In this document: positions 1-9,200 of the stretch, piece after piece
Layout: each line of letters starts with the position of its first letter
Numbering within the stretch: the first letter of the stretch is position 1
Position numbers and translations under genes: made by a program
Source: Trematomus loennbergii
Taxonomy: Eukaryota > Chordata > Actinopteri > Perciformes > Nototheniidae
Direction: 5' to 3'
DNA: 64,000 nucleotides
NCBI GenBank assembly: GCA_012861695.1
Contig: JAAOOA010000055.1
Location: forward strand, 577,712 to 641,711
Notes under the pieces: model-generated
The model's database searches: none
What the model was told of the DNA's origin: nothing
The model's input: only the letters and a program-made list of their open reading frames with translations

Positions 1-806
1 CGAGAATTGTTAGATTCGTTACCTGTCTAACACACCAGACATCTCAAAGCCCCACGGATGACAATGGTCCTCGTACTGTGACAGCATTCAGTGTCACTTC
101 TGTCGACGCATGCAGGCAGCCTCTGGATTATACAGTGGATCATATGAATGATGTATTCTGATAGAAACAATGAAGCGTGTTTGCCTCACAGTATAGAGAA
201 TAATCCATTTTGAAATGATCGTGTAATCGCTATAAAGTTATAAAACTGATTTCTCGTTCCTCATGGTGCTTCATCCAAACCACAGCAGCATGTTAGCAAG
301 CAGCTTAGTAATTAAATTAAATAAAGAACAGCTCTGCTTGTCCCAGCAGAAAGTTTGACCTTTGCGTCTCTCATCTGTTTCATAGCCCGTCTTTCCCCGT
401 TGGAAATGCAACGAGTGGTGAAATATTTAACATCCGAACAAGCAATATGTGTCCTGCAAGGAGTCCTTAAATCCGTTTAGAATATAAAGCAGGTGGAAAG
501 GCATTCCTCGCTGTTGTTTTTAATTTTTAATATAAATAAATTATGTTCTCGCTCTCACCGCTGCCCTCTTCCATAGATTGCTGTTTGCAGAGTTACAGTA
601 CGACCAATTTCAGAGGCGCGTTCCCTGCATGTGCTCGTCTCCATATTCCTGTCTCATTCCATTTTAATTACACCTCCCCGGATTTACACCAGCCTCTGTG
701 CCTCAGATCAGCCATAACCACTTTGTTTACGACCACCGAAGACTGTTTTGAAATTACAACGCATTTCATAAACAACATTCTGTCATGTAATTGGAGTGAT
801 TTAACT

Positions 807-849
<43 letters not shown>

Positions 850-3055
850 GCAAGGTGTGTTTGTAGTCAATCACAGGGATTACACACACACGTCCCAACT
901 GTTCGAACATGTACACAGCGACTGTCCCGCTCTCCATGCCGTGTGCCAGCACATTCCCCACAGGGGGATCTGCTTAGCGTGAAACTCCTGAATCAGTGCG
1001 TGATTGATGTGTCGTTTGGCAGTGAAGGAAATAAGGCGCTTGATTGATGTGGCATGCCAAAGAGGAAATAGCAGGGTGTTGATTAGGTGTGTCTACAACA
1101 TTGCCTTTGTTGTAATAAAATAGGAAGTATGGTTCTTCTTGTAAGGCATACTGAAGAGTGTTAGGGGGCAGGAATAATGAGGACAGATTGAGAGGAGAAA
1201 GATGAAGTCGTGATGTCCGTAATAAAGTGTCGGGAAGAAGTTGTAATGTTGAAGATTAGTTGGTTGTGAACTTGGTCAGCCATCTATAATAAGAAACTAA
1301 ATCACAGGAAGCTTTTGAGTTTAAAGTTACAATGTTGAGAAGAAAGTCATACGTTGTGAGAAGAAATTAAACTAGCATTAATGAAAGGTTTATACTGCTT
1401 TAAAACCTTCCTTTTCCCCATGTATGCCCCCCCCCCCTCCCTTTATACATGCAGCAGTGAGAAAGCTTTCCCCGCGTTGTGACCTCACCTTTGAAATGTG
1501 CTTCTCTTTAGAAACAACATGCTATTTCCCTCCCTGTAATTTCCCAGTGACAGCCGTAGTGAAAGGGCCATTAGCGGCCGCTGATGAGTGGTCCGCATTG
1601 ATGCACAATGTAAAACCCACTCCCCTGCCTATCGCACAGGCACTGGTTTTTTCTTTCTCCTGCCTTCGATGTATTGACGGGATGCTGTAGATCTGTGTAG
1701 AAACTAGATTACAGAAGATGACAAGAGGAAGGTATCTATATGAAGCTCTTCCTTTCTTCGTAGCCTTCTAGCATTCTTTACATCCACTTTCTGTTGTTTC
1801 AGTTTGAATCACCTATATACTGTATATATCCTCATCGGTGGATACACCACGTCTCCAGATGGAAGCAAGTGAGACATGACTGTCACATTTTCACTAACAC
1901 ATAAACACAAATCTAAGAATATTCAAACCCTGCCGTGCCTGTACGGTTTTAAGGGACAGCTTAGGGATATGACTTGTCATTTATTGCAAGCTTTCACGAG
2001 AAGTGTGATTCGCTGATCACACGCACACCTCCTTGTTCCTCTCACATAAGACTGACAAATAAACATCAACAAGGCAGCGCCGCTCCCTGAGAAATGACAT
2101 GCCACAAACAACATTTCACCTCAGAGACTGCCATCTGGGGACGCTCAACAACTGTGATTATTGGCAGGGAGAGCTGTCGTGAGCCACATGTGGGTACATA
2201 TGTGCACACAAAGCCTTTTGCACCTCTCCTGCATGCCCATGTGTGTGTTTGCAGCTAACCAAGGGACTTAGCTTTGGTTTAGGTTAATAATGGCTATTGA
2301 TTTCATTTTCTTTGGAGGATTACCACCTGCTCCCACATCCAGGAAGCACACAAACACACATGCTAGGCTAACAAGGAGCTTACGCTGATTTAGTAGCTGT
2401 AACATTCATACTGGAGCAAGGGCAGAAACAGTGGAGAGAGAGAAGAAGAGAGGCTGAATACCCATCTGATTGGTTCTAAATACTCTCAATGGGTATCTGC
2501 CTCGTAAAGATTATCTGTAGCTCACAGAGCACAGAGGCAAACAGTGTAGTGTTTGTGCATTTTGGTTGTGTATGATGGAGATATAGAGAGACAGAAAAAG
2601 AGAAAAGCAGAGTGTGCATTCAGAAAAAAACCTCCATCCGGAGTGTCTTCAGCTTGCAGGGATGGAGCCTGAATATTTTATTTGACTCGAGCGAGCTCAA
2701 AAAGAGACATGGGGGAAAAAAGAGCAAAAAAGGAGCTTCTAAACGACTCGGTGTGTCTGAAGGTTTTCCACTTCACATGATTGCACCCTTCACACATCTT
2801 ATATCTATATGGCTTCTTCTGTGGCGTCTGTCCAATTATGGGATCATGTGGCTTTAAAAGTGCCTACAATCAATAGGATGGGCATTTCAGCCACACGTAC
2901 TGTAGGAGAAGTACTGGTTGGTTAATACACCAATATACCATCATACTGCAGTACTCATGGTACTGGTCAGCTCTTGAGGCATGCACAGGTCTATTCAGGG
3001 TGAGTATTATGGGATGTGAACAGTGTGTGTGTGTGTGTGTGTGTCGCCCCCCCAG
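1..3055. other. Intergenic or intronic DNA upstream of the ptprn-like exons
   Basis: No coding exon could be recognised on either strand. The stretch holds a TC microsatellite at about 810-847, a C-run at 1427-1437 and a TG run at about 3023-3044 that leads directly into the acceptor of the first ptprn-like exon. If the ptprn-like exons belong to a complete gene, this stretch would be an intron of that gene. I saw no upstream IA-2 exon in it. Confidence 0.5.
810..847. repeat. (TC)n microsatellite
   Basis: About 19 uninterrupted TC units. It creates the serine/leucine run at the end of a short spurious open frame. Confidence 0.95.
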
Positions 3056-3158
3056 GCCTATTGGAGGACCACCTGAGGAACAAGGACCGTCTGATGAAGG
3101 AGTGGGAGGCTCTGTGCAGCTACACCGCCGAGCCCAGCGCCGTCTCCATCTCTCAGAG
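3056..3158 (+). CDS. ptprn: ptprn-like (IA-2 family) exon, juxtamembrane/proximal phosphatase domain
   Basis: IA-2 (PTPRN) and IA-2beta (PTPRN2) are catalytically impaired receptor-type tyrosine phosphatases of dense-core secretory granules in neuroendocrine cells. This exon follows a good polypyrimidine/AG acceptor (C-run then CAG at 3053-3055). It encodes a peptide matching the start of the intracellular domain: [18 protein letters not shown] followed by [10 protein letters not shown]. The family reads EDHL-(K/R)N(K/R)-RL-KEW-ALCAYQAEP at this place. At the exon start the family has Ala-Tyr-Met-Glu, but here GCCTATTGGAG is one base short of GCC-TAT-ATG-GAG, so the frame is broken near 3060 if the exon starts at the usual place. 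The 3' end is uncertain. The expected donor is not clear, and the similarity fades after 3158 into G-rich sequence. Assignment to ptprn rather than ptprn2 rests on the following exon. Confidence 0.72.
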
Positions 3159-3386
3159 GGGCGTGGGGAGGGGCTCCTTATTTTCATCTAAGTAACAGAC
3201 AGAGAATCAGCACTTTTGAAACAGGGCTGAAACAGAGGGGATTATGGGTAATGCTGCAATGATCTGTTTGGTGTTTCAGCCAATCAGAGACAGGCTCTGT
3301 ATATATCTGAGACCTGTGATATATTGATGAACATAGGAGAGATAAATAGGGGGTGTTGAAGGGTTAAATGTGCCTGTTTCCTGCAG
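3159..3386 (+). other. Gap between ptprn-like exons; expected small exon absent
   Basis: In IA-2 proteins roughly 18 residues, including a Lys-Lys-Asn-Arg motif, lie between the segments encoded by the two flanking exons. Nothing encoding such a stretch can be read here in any plus-strand frame. The part just after 3158 is G-rich. The segment about 3146-3173 is similar (about 24 of 27 bases) to the reverse strand at 6179-6207. Confidence 0.5.
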
Positions 3387-3460
3387 ATGATCACTCCAGG
3401 GTGAAGCTGAAGGCGGAGGTCAACCCTTCTCGATCTGACTACATCAACGCCAGCACCATC
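3387..3460 (+). CDS. ptprn: ptprn-like (IA-2 family) exon, start of phosphatase domain
   Basis: This is a 74-bp exon with a clean acceptor (TTTCCTGCAG) and donor (GTACGT). It reads DHSRVKLKAEVNPSRSDYIN then ASTI after the two bases that complete the preceding Tyr codon. IA-2 family proteins have (Y)DH(A/S)R(I/V)-LK-E---SRSDYINASPI at this point, and DYINAS is the conserved substrate-loop motif of tyrosine phosphatase domains. The Pro-Ser-Arg-Ser-Asp run favours PTPRN over PTPRN2. The splice phases (phase 1 in, phase 0 out) allow a working exon. However, none of the later exons (WPD region, HCSDG-type active-site loop) could be found between here and 15300. The pair of exons therefore looks like a fragment, a partial duplicate, or a locus disrupted in the assembly. 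Confidence 0.78.
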
Positions 3461-3618
3461 GTACGTATGAATACTAAATGTCGTCGTAGTATTTTATTTG
3501 AGATGTTTACATTTTGAATTGTTTATTTAACTATTTTAATTTCTCTAATGTACAATGCCTTGTCTTTTTATGCTGCTGCAACGCAAACATTTCCAACCCA
3601 AAGTTGAGAATGAGTTTA

Positions 3619-3728
3619 CCAAATGAAAGGTTTACCTCTCAGGTCAGATGGCTCAGAGGATAGAAGACTGACTGTGAGACTGCAGGTTGTGGGTTCAAGG
3701 CTTTTCAGGTGCAGTCATCTTTAAGGTC
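3619..3728 (+). repeat. tRNA-derived SINE-like copy, left arm of a large inverted repeat
   Basis: It has a tRNA-like head: an A-box-like stretch GATGGCTCAGAGGATAGA near 3647, and a B-box-like GGGTTCAAGG near 3691. That spacing suits an internal RNA polymerase III promoter. The whole 110-bp segment recurs almost perfectly on the opposite strand at 5868-5974. Its first 70 or so bases recur directly at about 4239-4317. Confidence 0.7.
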
Positions 3729-3775
3729 CAAAAAGCCAATGAGCAGGTCATAAGCTCTACGAAAACAATGATGAC

Positions 3776-3845
3776 TCAGGACAGATGGCGCAGAGGGATA
3801 TGTGACAGTCAGAGACCTGAGGTTGTGTGTTCGAATCCTCGTGAT
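3776..3845 (+). repeat. tRNA-derived SINE-like copy
   Basis: The A-box-like GATGGCGCAGAGGGATATG (from 3784) and B-box-like GTGTTCGAATCCTC (3827-3840) are closer to tRNA consensus than in the neighbouring copies. I do not think it is a functional tRNA: no acceptor-stem pairing with the downstream part was evident. Confidence 0.6.
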
Positions 3846-3939
3846 GCTCAGTGATTTTTAAAGAGCTTTACTCAAAGTGAGGATAAATGCGCCCAGAGAA
3901 CAGGTCTTCATGAGTTGGTGGCTATTTGGGTTTGTTCTC

Positions 3940-4025
3940 GCACTTAGGTGACTTAGTGCGCAATGAGGTGCCTAAGTGCTGGGAACAGATCCTGCAGCAT
4001 GTGCGGGGTTCGAGTCTACTAGAGG
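3940..4025 (+). repeat. Diverged tRNA-like SINE head
   Basis: It carries a GGTTCGAGTCTA B-box-like motif near 4007-4018, downstream of a weak A-box-like stretch. It probably belongs to the same or a related family as the adjacent copies. Confidence 0.4.
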
Positions 4026-4238
4026 CAAGGTAGCTAATAAAATAGGTCCAAAATAGAGAAATAAAATAGGTGAAAAGTAGAATAAATAGAGTTCCAAGAT
4101 AGGATAGGTGACCAACTAGAAAAGCATAGAGGAATACGGGTAATGTAAACATTGAGCTCAATTAGGGGATAAATAAATTAGTCTTTTCTTTCTAGATACT
4201 TAACTCTGACCGTTTGCACTATGACTATGTAATGAATT

Positions 4239-4320
4239 TACCAAATGAAAGGTTTACCTCTCAGGTCAGATGGCTCAGAGGGATAGAAGACTGACCGTGA
4301 GACTGCAGGTTGTGGGTGCA
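4239..4320 (+). repeat. tRNA-derived SINE-like copy, truncated
   Basis: It starts with the same non-tRNA leader (CCAAATGAAAGGTTTACC) and tRNA-like head as the copy at 3619. It breaks off just after GGTTGTGGGTG, so the B box is lost. Confidence 0.65.
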
Positions 4321-4359
4321 GTTGTCTTGGATGAGACTACAACTCATATCTGCCCATTA

Positions 4360-4640
4360 TTTGTATCTGTCTACGAAAATACTCGCATCTCATACTTAAG
4401 TAAAAGTAATAATACAGCAGCGTATGGAAATAAGTCAGTTTAGTAAGGCACAAAATGTTTATTTCACAAACTATGTAATTATTAAAAAGTAATTAAATAG
4501 TAGTCACACTTTTTTTAAAGTTACAGTTGAAAAAAGTCAGTATAGTTTGTCTTGAAAATAAGTAAAGTATATAAAACACATTTCATAAAGAAGTACGTCA
4601 GATCAAATGTAATAAAGGTTGTGTCATCTTTTTGAAATGT
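4360..4640. repeat. Fragment of fish repeat rich in AAGTA-type steps
   Basis: The sequence reads like the dispersed teleost repeat built of short stretches such as ACTTAAGTAAAAGTAA. Related material is present at 45040-45178 and 58315-58810. No termini could be defined. Confidence 0.4.
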
Positions 4641-4799
4641 TATACTATGACTTTTTTATATTGCTCTACATGCTGTACTATGACTATTTACATCATATTT
4701 TAAACAAACTATACTACAGCTTTATTTCTAACAACTATACCATTACTTTTTATTCCAGAAATTCCATACTATGACTTTTAAAAGTTTTTCACAACATAT

Positions 4800-5160
4800 T
4801 AGATAGTGTTTATTTATTATTTAATACATTTATTCCTGTGTTTATGTATTATTTAATAAAATAAACACAGGAATAAATAATGATATATATATATAATAAT
4901 AAAATAAATGTAATAATTATAATAAATGTATTTAATATATTTATTACAGTGTTTATTTATTATTTGTATATATTCCTGCATTTATTTATTCCTATATTGT
5001 TTTGTTAATTTATTCGTATATTATTTGATAATTTATTCCTGTATTATTTTGTTAATTTATTCCTGTATTATTTAGTTTATTTATTCCTGCATTATTTTGT
5101 TAATTTATTCCTATATTATTTTGTTAATTTATTCCTGCATCTATTTGATCATGCCTGTGT
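4800..5160. repeat. AT-rich degenerate tandem repeat (ATTTATTCCTGTATTATTTTGTTA type)
   Basis: Repeated TTATTCCT(G/A)TATTATTTTG-like units, roughly 22-25 bp each, recur in direct order. On the left they also appear in inverted order (AATAAACACAGGAATAAAT). This is low-complexity sequence with no coding content. Confidence 0.7.
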
Positions 5161-5349
5161 GAGATTTGACCCTATTTTGTTTGTTTAGTGGACCTACAGT
5201 CCTTGACTCTAACCTCTAAGCTATTTGTCTCACAAACTTTCTCGGTGAATCCCAGACTGAAGTATGTATCATTCACTAGAAAGTGCTAGGGCTGTGTGTT
5301 TTTGAGGCTCAAACATGAGATGGAGATGTCAAATATGCAAAGGAACATC

Positions 5350-5445
5350 CAACTCTCTCAGGTCAAATGGCTCAGGGTGATAAGAATGACGGTTGGTAGA
5401 CCAGAGGTTGTTGGTTCCAGTCTTGTGCGTTCCAGATAGATTTTA
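5350..5445 (+). repeat. tRNA-derived SINE-like copy
   Basis: GGTCAAATGGCTCAGGGTGA (from 5361) followed by GGTTGTTGGTTCCAGTC (from 5406) gives A-box- and B-box-like motifs with the same spacing as the other copies. Confidence 0.55.
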
Positions 5446-5499
5446 AGGTCTTCACCTTAAGGAAGAAGTCAAATACAAGTAAAAGCCGGGACTTCTCAT

Positions 5500-5570
5500 C
5501 TGCTCCAATGGCTCACAGAGATAGAACAATGGTTGGTAGACCAGAGGTTGATGGTTCCAGTCTTGTGCGT
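5500..5570 (+). repeat. tRNA-derived SINE-like copy
   Basis: CCAATGGCTCACAGAGATAG then GGTTGATGGTTCCAGTCTTG is nearly identical to the 3' part of the copy at 5350. It runs directly into the 40-bp tandem repeat. Confidence 0.55.
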
Positions 5571-5700
5571 ACCAATAGGATGCTAACTATTGGACAGTAT
5601 CCTATAGGATACCAATAGGATACTAACTATTGGACAGTATCCTATAGGATACCAATAGGATACTAACTATTGGACAGTATCCTATAGGATACCAATAGGA
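5571..5700. repeat. 40-bp tandem repeat, about 3.25 copies, internally palindromic
   Basis: ACCAATAGGA recurs at 5571, 5611, 5651 and 5691, an exact 40-bp period with almost no divergence. Within each unit GGATAC and GTATCC, and CCAATAG and CTATTGG, are inverted, so each unit can fold on itself. A further copy sits at about 5761-5803. Confidence 0.9.
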
Positions 5701-5740
5701 AACTTCCATAATTTCCAGATAGATTTTGTGCGTGTGCGTG

Positions 5741-5867
5741 TTCGGGGGGGAGTGAATAGGATACCAATAGGATACTAACTATTGGACAGTATCCAATAGG
5801 AAACTTCCTTAGTTAAGAAAGTTAAGAAAAGTTAAGAAAGTTAGTATCCTATTCACTCCCCCCCGAA
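5741..5867. repeat. Perfect 24-bp inverted repeat (hairpin arms)
   Basis: The arm at 5741-5764 (a TTC, seven Gs, then AGTGAATAGGATAC) is exactly complementary to 5844-5867. The 79-bp loop contains another copy of the 40-bp unit and short GTTAAGAAA repeats. Confidence 0.9.
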
Positions 5868-5974
5868 GACCTTAAAGATGACTGCACCTGAAAAGCCTTG
5901 AACCCACAACCTGCAGTCTCACAGTCTTCTATCCCTCTGAGCCATCTGACCTGAGAGGTAAACCTTTCATTTGG
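5868..5974 (-). repeat. tRNA-derived SINE-like copy, right arm of the large inverted repeat
   Basis: On the minus strand it is nearly identical to 3619-3728, differing by a few bases and by a short indel after GAAGACTG. The two arms enclose about 2.1 kb. Confidence 0.75.
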
Positions 5975-6265
5975 AGTCAGCATTTTGGCAATGTAGGTAC
6001 CCTCGCCTTGAAATACAATGCTAACTAAGCTAGCTGCCCTTCCTGAGGTGCATTTCTCCGTGCTGTCTCTGAGTGACATGTCCCAATGGGAGTGTGATGA
6101 ATTCAATGTATCTGCCCTGCTTCTTATATCACCATTTTCCTCCAGTATTATCTTTTCCCAGTGCATGCTGGAGATGCTATCAGCCTCCCCACGACCCTCA
6201 GAGAGATGAAGGTATTTCCATCCTTCTCTAGCTGTTTCAGCTTTCACAATCTCAAGGCTCTTCAA
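5975..6265 (-). repeat. Unassigned, possibly transposon-derived segment
   Basis: An open minus-strand frame continues from the SINE arm through this stretch, but its protein has no feature I recognise. The segment 6179-6207 resembles (about 24 of 27 bases, minus strand) the G-rich sequence that follows the first ptprn-like exon. I treat it as repeat DNA rather than a gene. Confidence 0.3.
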
Positions 6266-9200
6266 GTCAAATCAAAACCTGTGATCAGACACCAAGCTTC
6301 AAAATCATTTTCACATACATTCCTGAAATCTCGAATGCTATCACATGAAAACCTTTTTTTTTGCAGATCAAAACTATGATCACAGAATTTTTAAAGCAAG
6401 TTAAAAAACGAGTCCAGCTGCACTTTACAAAATGCCGTTCCCCCCGGCCAGGTGCTGCTGATCGCTGCACCTCAATACTCTGACAGCGTTTTAGATTCAG
6501 GCCTCTCCTCTTCTGGCATCTGGCCTCGCCAATGAGACCCAGAGAGAGAGCAGCAGCTGCCAGAAGATGCTGTTAAATCTGCCTTGTTTGTTTTTTCGCA
6601 GTTTGCTATTTCAAATGCACGTCAGCAGTGTGAGAAGGAAGGTATTTATATCTAATGAGAAAATAACAGGAAGAAAAAACAGTAAGAAAGTAAGAGTTAA
6701 AGAGAATATTGATATTCCACCGATAACACTCTGAAGGCATTTATGGGAAAACATTTAGTGTTTCCAACCATATTGCTTATCCATTAAAGTGGTCCTTCAG
6801 TGTGTTTATATAGGCATGTAAATGGTCTGCAAAGGCCAAACTGTAGTTTCTTATTTTTTGGCTCAGTTGTTTTTTAACCGGCTTTGAAGCCAATTAGGAT
6901 GTCTTGTTTAAAATCCTGACCCTGTCAAAAGAATTGTGTTATTTTTCTCAAGATGGCTGCCATTCAGGCTTAATCTTACATCGAGGGGCATCAGTGCTTT
7001 AAAAGTGGAAAGAACCTGAGGTGCAGACACTATAAATATCCCAATAGTGGACCACAGGAGTGTGACAGCTGGTGGACGGGAGGACTTGACTCTGGTTCTC
7101 CCTCACAGGAGCCAAACAGGCTAACAGAGCCGTCACAGATGTGTGCACGACGGCTGCTCATTCCTCTTAATCACTCCCTGTAATGAGGGTGATGGTCAGA
7201 GGATTTCCCCTGAGCCAAGGTTTAGTGTGAAACAGGAGATCTAACTGCGGACTGTTGGCCTTAGAATACCTTATTTCGGGGGGAATTTACATAATATGTT
7301 TTGTTTATTTCCTCTCTTTCAGCCCATTTTTTAATACAGGGTAGGAAAGGCATAACTTAATGTTGGCATCCCCCAGAGTGAAGCTAATGGGGACAGTTGT
7401 GCATGTTAGTCCTAGGAGCTTTGAATACATTATATAAAGACAGAGTGGATGTTGTATTCTTATGAATCTTACGTGTGCAGCACAGAAGAAACTAGAAAAA
7501 AACAGTGTGGCAAATCCAACTGTCTTGTGATGGTAAAGATTGTAACGAATACATCAATTGAGTTTGCAGTGGATCCCGTCAGATTTCTGTTCTGATCTGA
7601 AGATTTCCCCTCGGAAAGATGAAGTAACTGCAAAACTATTTTAGTCAGATTTCCCCTGAGCTCCAATGTGTTACTTTAGGCACCCAGACAGAAACAGGAT
7701 GCATCTGTAATGAAGTCGTCAGTGGTGGGCATTGTGAGACGAGGCCCGACACTCTCTGTCTTTCTCTCTCTGCGTTGTAAACATTTCTGCATAAGGCTGA
7801 GAGTCAGACAAACCCGGCCAGCGTGCAGATTTCCCCGAGTTTCCATTAATGAAAGCCCGAGATGAGGCCCAAATGTTGTGCTGGCTGCGAGTTGTCGGAG
7901 ATCTGTTTGTGCATTCGGCACATGCCTCAATTCCACTATCCAATTTGCAGCCGTAATGAAACCGACATACTCAGTTTTCATTTTTAAACTCCTTGGAATA
8001 TCAGATTGCTTTATTTAGACAGGCAGGGAGTGAGTGTTGATCCCTGAATCACGAACACCGTAATAGTTGCACACAGCTGGAGGTTAACCCTGATCACATC
8101 AATGGTAACTTTAGAGAGGGCTGTCTTTCACTTTGACTTTCACGTTTACAAAGCTGTGTTTTCTGCCCAGTTCAAAGTGTTCTTTGAAGCAACATTGTGT
8201 GTGTTATTATCCCTCAGGCACCACCTAGCTTTGATTTGACTGTTTTAGAAGCAGACAGCGATGATAACTCAATAATTGGGCCGATTCAGAGAAGTCAGAT
8301 TAATAACTGACAATATTCCTGATGCTTTCATCCGGATCCTTTTAATTTGATCATCCCCACTCTCATGTCTGAAGTTGTTTACCGATCGTTATTAAAAAGC
8401 TATTTGACGAACGTCAGGCTTCACGTCGTCACTAAATGGCTGTGAAGTGTCCATTAACACTGGCAGACACAAGAGAGCGCAACCACAAGCACTCATGTAG
8501 AAAACTATGCAGCAATTTGTGGCATCGGTCGATAACGATGAGTACGTTGAAGAGCAGATGTTGTTCAGGCTGAAATGGTTGGGTTTTATTTGTTTGAATA
8601 GCTGAGCTTTCTTTAATGTCACAGTACAACGTCACTCTGGAGAAGGAAGCAGCATTTTGCAATCCCACCAATTTATGTCCAAGGAAGCAACTTGTTACTT
8701 ATGAATATTTAAAACTGCAGCAGTCAAGTCAAAGGGATAACTTTCAGACGGATACTTTTAATATTTTATATTATAGGACATTTTGAAGCAGTACATTGTC
8801 AGGACTGTAGAAATACTGAAGTCTCAAATCCCGGCTTTTTCGACACCCACATAATTTCTTGATTGAGTTCAGTTTAATTTGATGTCATTTTATTATATTT
8901 AATTTCCCCAAACTTTAATTCAAAGCCTATCTTTTACTCTTTAGGAATATAATAGAAGCATTTATTATCTATTGGTGTTAAAGAATTTAAACATAATATT
9001 GAAAAGTAGAGTCAGTGATTATAATACCAAATATATTTCAGTTTGGTTAAATATGTAATTTAACTCCCATTAGTTTGACATGTCACACCAAATATACAGA
9101 AGACATGACCTCAGTGTCCTCATATCTATGAATCCTGTCAAGCACCTGTAGCTGCACCCTAAATATATATATTTTACATATTCTGAACAGGTCGTGTCAC

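Noticed and set aside
3776..3845. Functional tRNA gene
   Set aside because: A- and B-box-like motifs are present, but no full cloverleaf or acceptor stem could be formed. Neighbouring related copies indicate a SINE.
5849..6265. 138-residue minus-strand frame
   Set aside because: Its C-terminal part is the SINE arm and the rest has no recognisable domain. It is taken as repeat DNA.
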